From contig NC_088314.1 in the NCBI RefSeq assembly GCF_910592395.1, positions 4,898,001 to 4,962,000 of the forward strand: a stretch of DNA of 64,000 bases. Direction: 5' to 3'. Within the stretch, counting starts at the first letter, position 1. Every line of letters starts with the position of its first letter. The position numbers and the translations under genes are program-made. The DNA is from Lineus longissimus (Eukaryota > Nemertea > Pilidiophora > Heteronemertea > Lineidae). The notes under the pieces were generated by a model that saw nothing but the letters and a program-made list of their open reading frames with translations, did not search any database and had not been told where the DNA came from. Below, one piece after another: positions 24,202-36,394 of this stretch.

Positions 24202-25325
24202 CCTTGTTTTGTCCCCAATATCACGGTAGCGGACTCCTCGCCCTCTGCCATCACACTGTTCTTCTGTCCCGCAGGAAACTCAATGATATCACCCGGATGA
24301 AGCCTAATCCTCTTGCCGTAGAGTTCGGCCACAACAGTGCCATCAACAAGGCCAATCCGCCGAACCTCCTCGGTGTTCTGAACAGGAAGTCCCCGTTCAG
24401 GCACAACGATATGAGTACCACAGCTATACGCCTGCATGCGAAATTTCTTTTGCATAGCTTCAGCATTACATTCACCTTCTACACCCACGTTCCATTTTTC
24501 TATTTTTACAGTGTGCTTTATGACATATTTTGGTTCTTTCTTCTTTTCTTTCCCTTTACCGTTTTTATCAGCAGTTGTCGTGGCGTTTATTTCTGTAGAC
24601 GCTTGATGGAAGCGGTCGGGCAGGGATCGGGCAGGACTCGCAACACAGGATTTATCAACGCCATGATGCTGATGGTGGTGACGGTCACGTTTATGATGGT
24701 GCTTTTCACCCTTCCCCTCTAACCCCTTTCCTGTCAGCAGATCTTCGAAACTTTTATGATAGCTTTGTCGTTTTAACGGGCTATCGTCTGGCAGGAGTAA
24801 ATTGATATTCTCACAACTTTTGTTTGGGTACGCATTCACTTCGTTCGTCACATCCCGCCCTGGGCGGTGACTGCGCATGTTATATCCACCCTTAAGGTTT
24901 TCACAACTCTTATTCGGACTAGAATGTTTCTCGGTCCGAGAGCGAAAATCCTCACAGCTTTTCACCGTTTTCATATCTCTATTCTTCAGCTTCTTTTGGG
25001 CTCGATTTAATTCAGCCAACTTTTTCAAGTTATAATGTCGTTTTGATTTGTTTTTTTCTGTGTCAAAATCTACTCTGACCCTGACCCTTCTTTTCGGGCT
25101 TTCACCGGTATCACTGGTACAACCGTCCGCCTCTGAACTGACAGCAGTCTCATCCTTACTTCCCCGCGAGTCCCCCCGCATCGGTGGGCCATACTCCTTC
25201 CTTCTCGCACCTCCGCTGCCTGGGTTGTCAAAACTGCTCTTTCGAAGGATGCCCGGAGCATGCTCATGATTCGCTTCCAAATGGTGTTTCTCCATGGTTA
25301 CCGCTCGAGACTATGATAGAGTCGC
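24186..25325 (-). CDS. Unrecognised protein: K-S-C-E-[DN] repeats plus cupin-like C-terminus, 369 aa
   Basis: The CDS is 24186-25295 without introns. The ATG lies 30 nt after a good acceptor (tctcgtttcag), so a 5' UTR exon lies upstream. I cannot name a known family. Residues 1-255 are charged and probably disordered, with a KRRVRVRVDF strand near 68, a basic helix (NLKKLAELNRAQKKLKNRD), and a His-rich patch at 199-211. The short motif K-S-x-[EDN] recurs: KSSFDN at 19, KSCEDF at 112, KSCENL at 129, KSCENI at 159, KSFEDL at 181 and KSC at 215. From about 257 a beta-rich domain follows, with GLVDGTVVAELYG and HPGDIIEFPAGQKNSVMAEG, which fits the second cupin motif (PGD..x..PAG..x..N) but has Asn where metal-binding cupins have His. 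It may therefore be a non-metal, scaffold-type cupin fold. CENP-C also ends in a cupin, but I see no CENP-C motif here. The domain call is moderate and the function unknown. Confidence 0.75.
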
Positions 25326-28300
25326 CTGAAACGAGAAAATAAAAAGAAATGTGTATTTTACCATCAGCTAACACTGAAAACAGTTTCCGGTTTGGAGGTG
25401 AGATAGCAAGGATGCACTCTCGAATCGTCGCGTGTGCAGATGACCAATCAGGGGCAGGTTCTACAGGGGTCATTGCGCACGCGTATGCTATAGAACGGAC
25501 GTCTGCACGGATGGAGGACATTGTTTCAGCCTTGAGCCTGGCTTTCCGTAAAACCATGCAGGAAAGTCACATGGCAGTGTACATGGGTTGTCTGTTTGGC
25601 CGGGCTAGCGAGTTTAGGAAGACTGACCAACGAACCTCTTGTTGGCGCTACAGTGCAGTGAATTAGCCTTGAGAGACGGACTTTTGTATTTTTCACCTCG
25701 ATCGGATGCTGAGAGAAAGTTGTGTTATTATACCAACAATTGTTGATTTTCTCGCCTCCTGTTTACCCTCACTGAAAGAAATCTTGTAATATTATTCGTT
25801 ATTGCAAGGTTGCCCACTACTTGGACAGGTCGAGGATTGTTCTCGAGGGGTTCTACCTTCACATCTGGACGCAACGATCAACGTCGACCCTGTCTTGCAC
25901 CAAACGCTACCTAACCTCAGCAGTCATACGGTATACAGCAGTTATCCTGCCAGCGTTATCCATATAAATTAACCAAGCTGCAGTTATGAGCTAATAAAGC
26001 ACGCCTGTTGTATAATGTGACCATATTCTGACTGGTAATGTCAGACGTCCCAAGCGAGTTGATCTACGATAATGAGAAGGCTGATTGCACAGCCTTTCAT
26101 CCATCATCACCGAGGTCCTATATGGTCACATGGTGTGAGTTGAGCAAAGGACGGACTGGAATGGCTGGTCAAGAAAATCACGAAATTGCACTGATGACAA
26201 AACGAACCAGGATCATCCCCTGCCGACTGGATACAAATTTACCGTGCAAGATAGAAAATTATAAATAAAAGGATATCTTCCACACAACTTAGCCACCGTA
26301 CGTAAGGGAATAGATACCATTGGTGGTGATTTCCTCAAGATGCCCAATTAAGCCTTACACGTAGGAAGAAGACCGGGGAACAAGACGACCGCGGCCCAGC
26401 CTTGTCGAGTATGATAGACAAATACAATTTTTGCATTCACAGGAATTCCTTTCATTCGGGAATACGCGCCCTACGCAAAAAAAGCGATATGAAATTCTGA
26501 TCCAACTTGCCCTGTCTGGCAATCTCCTAACAATCAGCCGATATGTCCGGAAAGAACAACATGTTCAGGAACTGCAATAATAGATAATGAATACAAGATT
26601 ACCGTATCTTTTTCTAGAGGCAGTTGTTGGTGAGTGATAATAACTCCAGGCGAATTCTTTCGTCGTTGTATCTGAGTATTCAACGGCAAGCCAAGTACGT
26701 GTACTAGTTTCGAAGATAATTATACCAATAAACGGATAACTATAGGCCCTATTTCGTCCATATCGACAAAAACTCACCGATTATCTCATTTACTTTATGT
26801 TTAAGAGCGAATGAAGCCAACGGTGGCCCGGAGCTAAAATCGAAATTGTTACTGACACGTAGGCCTATTGTCTAAACACTCGTCACGGTTTTACCATTCA
26901 TGGTTAATCCGAATTTTTGTTGTTGATGCAATTCCCAGTCACAACAGCAAATTGCAGGAATATTTCCATCACATTCACGAGATGGTAGACTGTGTCGTAT
27001 CTATGGCAACGTGGCAAACATTTAGGTAAATCATTTCGAGTGTGGTTACAAACGATTGCACAGCGTTACTGGGTTCAGTGTGTTCAATACTTTACTGTTT
27101 ACTCGATCCGGCTGATCTGTGCCCTTCCAAAGACAAACCGATATATGCGACCTGGAATCATTTGATTTGCATTCCTTATCAAAGAAAGTGCTTGGTTGGG
27201 AACAGACAAGAGTTCACTTGTAATGAGATGCCAAAGTGGTGAAGTGGAGTGGGAAAGGTACTGCGAATGGAGAGGGAGAGGGCATTGATGTATGATTGCG
27301 AAAGCGGGTTGGAAAGAATGATTTACACTCATGACATGACATTATCTGCCGAGATTATAAAAATATAATAGATTCCGGCGCTCTTCCACGCTGTCCATCG
27401 ATTGTTCAATGATTCTGTAAGCTATATTCTTCTTGTCGAATTATTTGGTAATGTATATGCCGACCCCCTCATCGACCCATGTCCACCACTCGCCCTGATT
27501 GATAGGGGTGACTGTGCTCAGAATTACACCACTCCGCGGACGCAGTGGACCAGCCTCGTTCCGATGGAAAGACGATCTGGATGATTATCATTTCTACGAT
27601 CATCATACTGAACTTCCAGCGGTATTGCTCCGTAAGGCGGTTTAATTGCTTTTTTTATGTTGACTATTATGCTCAGTTTGGAATCTGACTCTTCCTTTTG
27701 GCGATTCCAAGTAACTTACTATGACCTACCTAGCCCTTGTCTAGTCTCCATATAACCTGGATGACCACATCACTCCAAAACATCATGCACTTTCTCACCG
27801 GGCCAAGTCACTGTATACACCTGATAAACACGTTTCTTGCGTTGATTCTGTTAGGTTTCCGGTCACGTCTTACCAATGTACATCAGTGATTGATGTGATG
27901 TGGCTGTGATCGAGAATGTTAATTCATGCTGCCTATTTGATAAGAGAACAGACCACTGTTAAGCAGACGGAGATTTAGCCTTCTCTTTGGTACACTTTCA
28001 GCATCAGCAACAGCTTTGTAACTTTGGTCGTAAATCGGCAAGACAGATCGATGATGAATGGAAATAATGCCAAAATCGTCTGTGAGACATGTTTCTTGCA
28101 CATACTTTCATTCATCGAATAAATCTTGCAGGCACCGTATTGCCAATATGCATGATTTCGATACGTCTGGCTTTGATGGGAAATCACATGATGATCAGCG
28201 AGCGCGCAGATCAATAACTGGTGCAACTGGTGGATTTGTTGCTGGAGGGACGTGTAACCTGATCATATTGAAGAATGTCAATACTTCCTGACAACTGAGA

Positions 28301-29480
28301 CAAAAATCAATCACCAATGGTGCAACAGCTTGAAGAGCAAGTGGTGATCGACCTACTTTCAACAGGCCGTGAAGCTAATAGACACGCCAAGGAGGGAAGC
28401 GGAAGTGCGTCGCATTAGAGATCTTCGGTAACATTATGCATGAAGTGTAAAATATCATGCCGACTAACTGGCGGTGAACATCAATCCTAAAGTCTCCTCC
28501 TGGATGGACAATACGCACAACGACGGTAGATCGGCATGGTAAAATATAGACCCTATGAATGTCAACATCAAGACGTCGCTATTCGACTGTTTCGGAGCTA
28601 GAATTTCGAAAGGCAAGAACTCCGCTTTCCCACATGACCGTCAACAGAAGGTGAAGCTGATCGAAGCTTAGTGGAGGAACGTGCTGCCTGGTTTTCAGAA
28701 TTGGGGAATGAGTCATTTTTCATTGTGGCATTTGTTTAGCAACCTGATGTAAAATTGATTTCTCCAGGAGAGATGGTTCAGTCTGTTGGTCGGATTGGAC
28801 CATTTGAAATATTCCTGGAGGACAAACAATCGTTTCTCAAAGACAAACCGTCGCTCGCTGGTCGTGGTTTGTTTTTTGTGGTTTTCACGTGACCGAAAGT
28901 CTGACCTCGTTCGAGGTTAGACTTTCGAGATTCGCGAGGTCAGCAATACCGTAGAAGGGTCTCTGTGTGGTGGGGTTGTATAAGAAAGGTTAGTGTTTAG
29001 GGTTAATAGCATTAAGTACAAATCCTGTACGTACAGGAAATACCCACCTTAACAGTCTGAGCAATGGAACTGAGAGAAATAAAAATAGAAAGACTCTCTG
29101 GCAAGTACGAGTAAAACTTATGTACTCTGCATGTTGCATCGTTCATCTCCCACACTCCATTTACGTTCTCTCAATCCACCTCAATCAGGGCCATTTCTCC
29201 GTCTCCACTATAACGTGGTTGAAAGACGATTTATAACACCTTGGGCAGAAGAGACTAGCGCTAATGGCTTCATCGCATCAATATAAAAGGAAGAAAAAAA
29301 TAACACATCTTGAGGTGCAAACTTATTCTGCATGCAAATCAGGGACTGCAGGGGAAATAAAATGTAATGAAATAGAAAAAAAAGAGATAAAGGCAGTATG
29401 GTGACACCCTACGTCAACGGATGTAAAACACTCGGTTACATGGTGGACTGCACTGGATTCCGAAAACGCATCAACATTAA
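25326..29480. other. Gene-poor interval
   Basis: It should contain the promoter of the cupin-like gene at its left end. A 16-bp hairpin lies at 28894-28927. A weak exon-like segment (minus, near 27873-27940, with a pyrimidine-rich acceptor and a gtaaga donor) is not enough to call a gene. Otherwise I see nothing that I can support. Confidence 0.4.
28894..28927. repeat. Near-perfect 16-bp inverted repeat
   Basis: The arms CGAAAGTCTGACCTCG and CGAGGTTAGACTTTCG are separated by two bases, with one mismatched pair. It would extrude or fold as a tight hairpin. No gene is adjacent. Confidence 0.6.
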
Positions 29481-29665
29481 TTCTTCTGTATCATTTCTGT
29501 TCTCTTAGCTTTTCTTTCTGTGTTATTTCTGTTCCCTTATCATTCTCTTCTGTAACACTTCTGTTCCTTATAGCATTTCCTTCTGTATCATTTCTGTTCT
29601 CTTAGCTTTTCCTTCTGTATCATTTCTGTTCGCCTAGCAATCCCTTCTGTATCATTTTTACTCTT
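29481..29665. repeat. Minisatellite, about 32-bp unit, 6 copies
   Basis: The unit reads approximately TTCTGTATCATTTCTGTTCT followed by CTTAGCTTTTCC. Six diverged copies lie head to tail; pyrimidine-rich on the plus strand. Confidence 0.75.
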
Positions 29666-29952
29666 TATGCAATATATTCCAAAGCACCGATTGGCTTCGA
29701 TGACGGCCATGAACCAGGAGACTCGCCCATCGCGAGTGAGTGCCTCACTAAGCCGCAATTAGCCTCTCCAAGCATTGGATGACATACTCCAGTCAAGATT
29801 ATCTCTTATCTCTGCGCTTGGAACCAGACAACTGGGCTTAACTGAGCCGCCAATAAGTGGTAATTACCACCTCATCGAGACATAATCGAACCGTATACAT
29901 TGGAAGTAAGAAAAAAAAGGTTTTAATCATTTCGTATCTGTAATTGGCAACC

Positions 29953-30042
29953 ATGGCAACGGGATCACAGATGTCGTCTACCGACTCAATTAATTCCACA
30001 AATGACAATTTTAGTCGAATTCCTTCCAACAGGATTCAAGAT
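29953..30042 (+). CDS. Candidate first coding exon of an unidentified gene
   Basis: An ATG in good context (caaccATGG) opens exactly 30 codons (MATGSQMSSTDSINSTNDNF, then SRIPSNRIQD) and ends at a consensus donor, gtaagtac. The Ser/Asn/Thr-rich composition is like a disordered N-terminus. I could not trace a convincing second exon downstream before UBE2H. The gene may continue with small exons, be a chance combination, or be a non-coding transcript. Confidence 0.3.
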
Positions 30043-31525
30043 GTAAGTACAACCACAGAAGAGGCATTGCCATGGTAACCTGAGATGGAAGTATAATCAA
30101 AGGGTAATGTGTTTATTGAGGTAATGAACGGCAGGCTTGGTCCAGACACTACAGCTTGATCTCTCGTGCACTGATAATTTGATGGTTTTCCCACATTATT
30201 GAGGCTTCAGGTCCGCCCGTCACGTTACTGAGACACCTTAAACACCTTCACTCACTTTAAATGTTGTACAGATGCGCAGCAGAACACCATTTATCGTCCA
30301 AAATGGAGCAAATCTTCCTCCTTCCTGCTAAATACATGCAGCCCTGGCCACATTTCAATGTTTCCATTCAACAGACTAGAGATTGCGACCATGACAAGTG
30401 ACCTTAAATACGCAATCAAAATATTTTAAAACTCAAGCTATATATTTTTGCGACTTTTATTTCCGCGAATCGATGTTGTTAGCGAAGTTCGTCAAAAATC
30501 ACGCCCGCAAAAACCTGGCAGTTTGCAGTATCCGTATCTTCCCCTCCTCTCGTCTGCACACCAGTTACAGTAGTAACAACAGAACGATTCATATAGATTT
30601 GCTTCACATTTGCTGGTACAAATTTTGATTTACTGACGGGTATATTTCATTTCCTTAATAGGCTGCGCGGCTGTACCGGCTAAGTTTCATCTGTTTAATA
30701 TAAGAGCCGCTAGAGTTCAAATAAAATAACCGATGTATCAAATTTATATGCGCTCATTTTTAGAAAACGACATGATTTCAACGAAGTGGAGCTTGGCCTA
30801 TTCTCTGATCGATCCTTCTGATTTGTGGCGGAGAAGCGTTTACAGTTATGGGTAGACCGGATGATACAAAATCTTATCGTCCCAACTCCAAAGGCTTCGT
30901 GTTTTTAGACAAAATCGAACCAAACCAATTAAACAGGTGCGCGTTTACGCGGCAGACCAATCTGTATCGCTCCGGATTGATCTTGATCGGTTTGGTCCCG
31001 TGTAAACTCCCCATATGTTAGGAAGTATCTGACCTCGCAAATCACAGCAGCAGCTTCACCGCACTCTATAGGACGAGTTCACGAAATTAACCGGCAGGAC
31101 AGTTTTTTGCCTTGCATGATAAGCTTATTTCACAGTCGATACCCCATCAATTTCATAGTTCGCAGCTGCAGATCCAATTAACTCGTGGCCATTGTCAGGT
31201 ACTATATCGGTAAATGGACCAACCTCAATCTAATAGGCAGAGCGTGTCATTGTAATCTTGTCTATTTCTGCCGCATTCAATCAATGGGATGGGGCGCCCC
31301 TAGTTCTTAAAGGGAATTATCCACGGCCACCTGACCACGCCATGCGCGTATGAAGCTGACCAGGATGGGATATGGGGGGCGTTTCGCAGCTAGCATTCTG
31401 CAACATACAAGCAGAACCTTTAGTCAAGTGGCCAACTCAGTGAGTTTGCAAACTGTCAAATCTGGCTGGTAGATTGGAAAGTTTTTCAACTATAGCCAAG
31501 GAGACTGGTCACCAGCAATCTTCAT

Positions 31526-31566
31526 TAACAACCTTAAACAATCTTGAACAACTTTGTACAACCTTA
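31526..31566. repeat. Four 10-bp tandem repeats
   Basis: AACAACCTTA, AACAATCTTG, AACAACTTTG and TACAACCTTA follow each other at about one helical turn. Short, and may be chance. Confidence 0.45.
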
Positions 31567-32017
31567 AATTGGCTTTTTGACTGAACGTCAAATCACCACT
31601 TGGGGTACAAGTGTATTTACAACACGCGATTAAATGACTAGAGGAACATGACTACAATGACTGTACTTATTCGATGGATGCATTAAGTCATCACCATTAA
31701 GAGTTATTAATATGGGTCTCCGTTGTAATAAATCACTGGTCAGGACATTCGAAGCTATCTTGTATCTACATGTACTTGTGGATTCTGCTCTCTAAGAGCA
31801 ATCCAAACAGGCGGTCTCCTAGTAACCGTATTTTCATCAGCCATAAAGGCAAGCGTCCATCAAGGGACCGGTAGTATTGGGCTTATCAGCCATAACAATA
31901 TTGACTTGCCAGTGATTTATGGAGGGACGTGCCCAGGCCAGACCCTTGGGCTTGGCGTATTCGGGAAATTGGTGGTTGGCATGGCTGTTGTACTCGACAA
32001 AAGTTTGTCAACGTATC

Positions 32018-32405
32018 TCCTGATTGGAAACTGGGAGAAATCCCCCATCAATTCATCAGGAAGTTTCAGGTGGTTGTGAGTGTTGATTAACACACACAGT
32101 GATTCTAGTGTTTACTGATTAGTAGCGTAAAGAATGATACATGTATTTGTCTCAGGAAGATTTAGGTGGTGGTAAGTGATTGGTTTTTGCACTTGTTGCA
32201 ATTCCTGAGCAGAAGCTGGACTGAGTATAAGCCGCCACTAATGCACCCGTGCCGTTTGAGGTGGTTGTTTCTGATTTTTTAATGAACGTTTCGATAATTT
32301 TTTGACTGGAAACTTATGAAGAATCATGATGTTTGCCATGAAGATGGGAAAATCCGCCAATAATGCATCAGAAAGTTACAGGTGATTGCGATGAGTGGTT
32401 GTTTT
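32018..32405. repeat. Degenerate repeat cluster
   Basis: Related segments recur in the order ACTGGAAA..., a CCATCAATTCATCAG-like part, then TTTCAGGTGGTTGTGAGTG. Clear versions lie near 32018-32085 and 32300-32405, with fainter ones near 32151 and 32215. Old local duplications. Confidence 0.4.
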
Positions 32406-33057
32406 ACGTTACTCACATATTGACCCTCAATGCTTTGAAATTGCTAAGCTTTACAGACAACGCGCGTGCATGCAATATGGGCGGAGGTAAACGGAGGCAA
32501 TACCGCTGGAAGTTCTGTGTGGGTTACTCAATGATCCCCTCCTAATCTCCATCCCCTAATTCAGAGATGTTGTCTGTGTTCGAATCACTATTAGACATTT
32601 GAACGACAAAGCCATTCATGTCAGGGAAAATGCATTCGAATTCAATTTGAAAAGGCCAAAAACTAAATAATCTACTACATATAGTAACTATTCCATTTCC
32701 AACGCATATTCCTAGAATATGCCGTTATTGTGGGAGACGCACTTGGGACCATTATCGCTTATTGAAGTCATCCGCCCTCGTATAGTCTACAACATTATTT
32801 CTGTTATGAATTTATGATAAATGTATTAATAAAAGTAAGTTCTTCCGCCTGGAATGACTAATAGTGACATTCATATAGCCTAGATTGAGTAGAGGGATGT
32901 GTATACCACTTAGTCAGGCTACTGTAACCTTGTCATAGGTGTTAATGTTTAACATCAAATAGACACTTTGTGATATAAATTTAAAGATATCGTAGTACAA
33001 CTGATACGGTGGCTGGGAAAGGACATCACATGATGATTTTTTTAATGGAAACAAATC

Positions 33058-33510
33058 CTATAATGCATGATCAATCGTGAGAATTAATCTGGATGTGTCA
33101 CCAGTCTGCTGCAGCCCGCCTATAGACACAATCGATAGACTGACTATACTATCAAAAAGACCCTCCCTGGATTTTGCCCAATCTGCACCGGGGTCTGCAC
33201 TAAGACAACGGGGCACACAGCAAAATAGAACAGAATGTCCAGGAACTCATCAATAGCTGAACAGAAAGGAATTTAAGAGATTTTTCACGTTCAATCCGAG
33301 CTTGGTGACGGTTCAAGTAAATGCATGCATAAGGAATCTGAAGAATACATTCATCTGAGATCAATCCAGTCTGCACTAAGACAAAAATCAATAACCCTAT
33401 ATGCTTACAGAGTATACGACAATAATCAGAGAGAGAACTTACCAATGACACACGTCTTTTAAACCAATCCAGGCAATGAATGACAAGAGAGCATGAATCC
33501 TCGAATACAT
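33058..33510 (-). CDS. Candidate small secreted peptide gene (two exons)
   Basis: Exon 33443-33510 starts MYSRIHALLSFIAWIGLKDV, which resembles a signal peptide, and ends at a strong donor (gtaagttc). A phase-matching acceptor (gttgtcttag) gives a terminal exon 33058-33199 with a stop at 33058-33060, for a 69-aa product whose mature part begins near CHCADPGADW. A second near-identical acceptor motif (tgtcttagtgcagac) lies upstream but leads to an immediate stop. The model rests only on two splice sites and a hydrophobic start, so chance is a real alternative. Confidence 0.2.
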
Positions 33511-34769
33511 GCTTTCCGATATGCGGGATGGTTGAACGTGTTTTTATGGGGTGTTATCCATCTGCTAATCACAATGTAATCGTCTGCATCAGCTAATTGC
33601 ACCATGGGACACTGTCGCATGATGGCGGCGAATCACATGAATGTAGTAAATTTCACGACGCAGTTCTAATTGATAGCAGTTGGATCGAGAAGTTCACTAA
33701 ATCACTAATTGCTCGAAAAATTTGGTGAAATCAATATCCAATTGTACATTGCTTTGTCCATATCCTAATCAATTTCAACTGTTGGGGCGATATCCAACTG
33801 AGGGAAGGTCTAGTTACACCTAGGATGTTGCTGATACGTTTCAATCCGCGACAAGATGTGCGTAAAGGCCTCTTTGTCCTTGACCATCGCCGGGACAACA
33901 GCCGATCATCGACTTGGAAGATTCTAGTATCTGAAATAAGCTTCACTCAGTAGCTCTGCATCGGATAAACACAGTATAATATCTAGAAGATTCGTTTCCC
34001 AAAAATAATCCGTTGGTGATAATATGGCAATGAACCTGTTTTGTTCCCTTTATCTTGCTGATTGATATCAAACTCTTAGCACCATGACTATCAGAATTGC
34101 CGCACTTTTTCTACAAGGAAAGACACTCGGACAGTGGGGCGTGGTCTTTTACACCATTAGCCCATTAGGCTTGGCGGGGGCGGAAGGTAGCATCAATAAA
34201 GAACGCCACCGCGCTTTGGTCACAGTGAAGCGCACTTCGTAGATTTACGGGAAACTGCACCGACAACACGTAGCACCATTAGCAGAAGGGTGATCGTGCC
34301 ATCAATAATGAAAATTGCACAATGGTAATCATATTCTAATTGCAGATCTGTCACTAGCCCCTAACAGTCGATTTCTCTACATTTCCTATCTAAAGTTCAT
34401 TGTCTTCTTCACAAATATAGGTCTTACCACCCACGGATTTAAAATTGTCCTTCCTTAATTCCGCACATCTCTTCATTAGCAACTTCGTATTCTTACAAAC
34501 ACCATCCCTCTTACGTTGCTATATCGGCTGCAGTAACCTGTTTGCAAATGATGACGTTATTGAATGTTAGCTTTGATCATCACATGAATCTAGTCCGACA
34601 ACTGGCAGCACGAGTTAAACACGGGTTGCATTAGCTTGTTCCAGGCGTGCAGTTTAACCTTGTAATCATTGTTGTGGTGTAAACCTGATTCACTGTATAT
34701 ATATCCTCAGTGGAGCTACACCAACCCGGCTCTCCCCATACCAAGAATGGTAAACTATAATTATGCCGT

Positions 34770-35570
34770 GTAAAGACGATTGGCAATCAATCCAAACCAC
34801 GTTCCTGTCCCCATGTATAGTCTCCACCCGTATTTTTCCTTCCTTCCAAATCAAACTGGAGCCATTTATCTTCGCACACCAATAAACGACTCTCCTGCAA
34901 TCTCTGAATGCTACAATAGACGACTGGCAAGCAGGCCAAACTAGACGTTGCTTTCCGCGCAGTCCGCACCCCGATATCTCCTCCGATCCTTGATCTTTTT
35001 CCTTCACGATCAAAGCAGCAATGGCCGGTTCCTTCCTATATATCCATCGGTATCACAGCAAAGCGCTTGGTCACGTATGTCTCCTTTCCTTCGCAATGAA
35101 GCAACAACCGGTACCTTTCTGACAGACAACAATCACGTGTATTGAAAAGACGGTGGTATCCACCCAGGTTCAGCCCCGGCAATATCGCGAAGCACGATAT
35201 TGGTTATGCAGTCTCCAAGGAAGAACAGCCGTGGGTGTCACATGGTGACTGGCCGTGATCCAATCTCAGCGACAAATACATCAATAACATAGCAAAGCGC
35301 TTGGTCGACTGTATGATGTTGGTATTGGAGAAAATACAAGGGTATTTTTTCTTTCTGTTTCCTGTTGAGGCACCCTGACCATGGAGAAGGGGGCAATGAT
35401 ATTTGTAGTCAACAAACGCTGGAAGAGGAAGACTGTGATATCCGAATGCACTCTGGCACTTGGAGAAGAGAGACTGTGGGATATGATTATATCCTCTTAT
35501 CTGCTCCTCGATACGGTAATGTCCGGTTTTCCTGGCATATCAACCCAACGATGCCGCTGAGAAAGGGGTC
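34770..35570. repeat. Cluster of diverged local duplications
   Basis: Pairs of similar segments include GACGATTGGCAATCAATCC (34780s) with GACGACTGGCAAGCAGGCC (34920s), the shared AGCAAAGCGCTTGGTC near 35060 and 35295, and two versions of an AAGAGACTGTGGGATATGA-like segment near 35430-35490. The minus-strand 107-codon open frame here (34690-35013) is made of these duplications and is not called as a gene. Confidence 0.4.
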
Positions 35571-35711
35571 ATGGCAAATTTGAAATCTGAAAATTGCTTT
35601 CGTCCTATCATGGCACCATGTCAAACAAAAACAACGTACAAAAAACAAAGAACATGATAGAGAACAAGCATTCATGTTCGAGGGGACGGTCAAGTCAATT
35701 ATAATAAGCGG

Positions 35712-36346
35712 CTAAGGTGTCTCGATCGAGATATCAAACAGATGGATTAGGCTATCAGGTGTGGATCTGTTCGTGCTGCCCTTGGCTCTGGGTGTAACAG
35801 CATTTGTTATCTCGCCAGGTCTGGTTGTGACAGTAGCCGTACGTACACCACCTGAAAATGGACCACCAATCTTGGTTCGCGAACCAATGCCGCACCATCG
35901 AAAATCCACCAAGCGCGTACACCAGCGCTGCAGCTAGTTATAAAATCCGGCAACAGATGGCGCGCAAACAATAAGCAGAAAGCGCCATTTCGAAAGCGCC
36001 GCCTGTCGCCGAACCATCTAACTAGCTAATTGCCGATCCATTAGCGCGTACACAGCTTGATGGGACAAATTCGCCCGGCAATTTGTATCGACAATGGATT
36101 GCCGAACCAATTTGTCGCGGCAATGTGGTGGTGTACGTGCAATTGGTCCACCAATCTGCAATCTCAACAGGCCTGCTTGTGGCAGCATCTGCAATCTCAT
36201 CAGGTCTGGTTGTGCCAGCATCTCCTGTCAAGGTCTGGTTGCGACAGCATATGCTGTATTATCAGGTCTGGTTGTGGCAGCATATTATGACGGTTGTTGC
36301 AGTATCTGTTGCAGTATCTGCCGTCTCTTCAGGTCTGGTGTTTTGA
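35712..36346. repeat. Degenerate repeats translating to T-T-R-P-x-E-I motifs
   Basis: On the plus strand the segment AGGTCTGGTTGTGNCAGCAT recurs at about 35818, 36205, 36232, 36263 and 36330 with diverged spacers. On the minus strand the copies read as TTRPGEITNA, TTRPDEIADAATSRP and TTRPDNTAYAVATRP in shifting frames. This looks like a minisatellite, possibly derived from a repeat protein, now broken by frameshifts. Confidence 0.5.
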
Positions 36347-36394
36347 TTTCATGCAATCCCTTTATGAAAATGATCAGGTATTCACCATGTGACT

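Noticed and set aside
24186-25295. CENP-C identity for the cupin-like protein
   Set aside because: Only the C-terminal cupin-like part is shared in principle; no CENP-C motif or central region was seen.
288-28540. Shared ACGACGGTAGATCGG segment near 290 and 28518
   Set aside because: Only about 18 bp of similarity with unrelated flanks; not enough to define a repeat family.
34690-35013. 107-codon minus-strand Cys-containing frame
   Set aside because: It is built from diverged local duplications, without a credible promoter or splice context.
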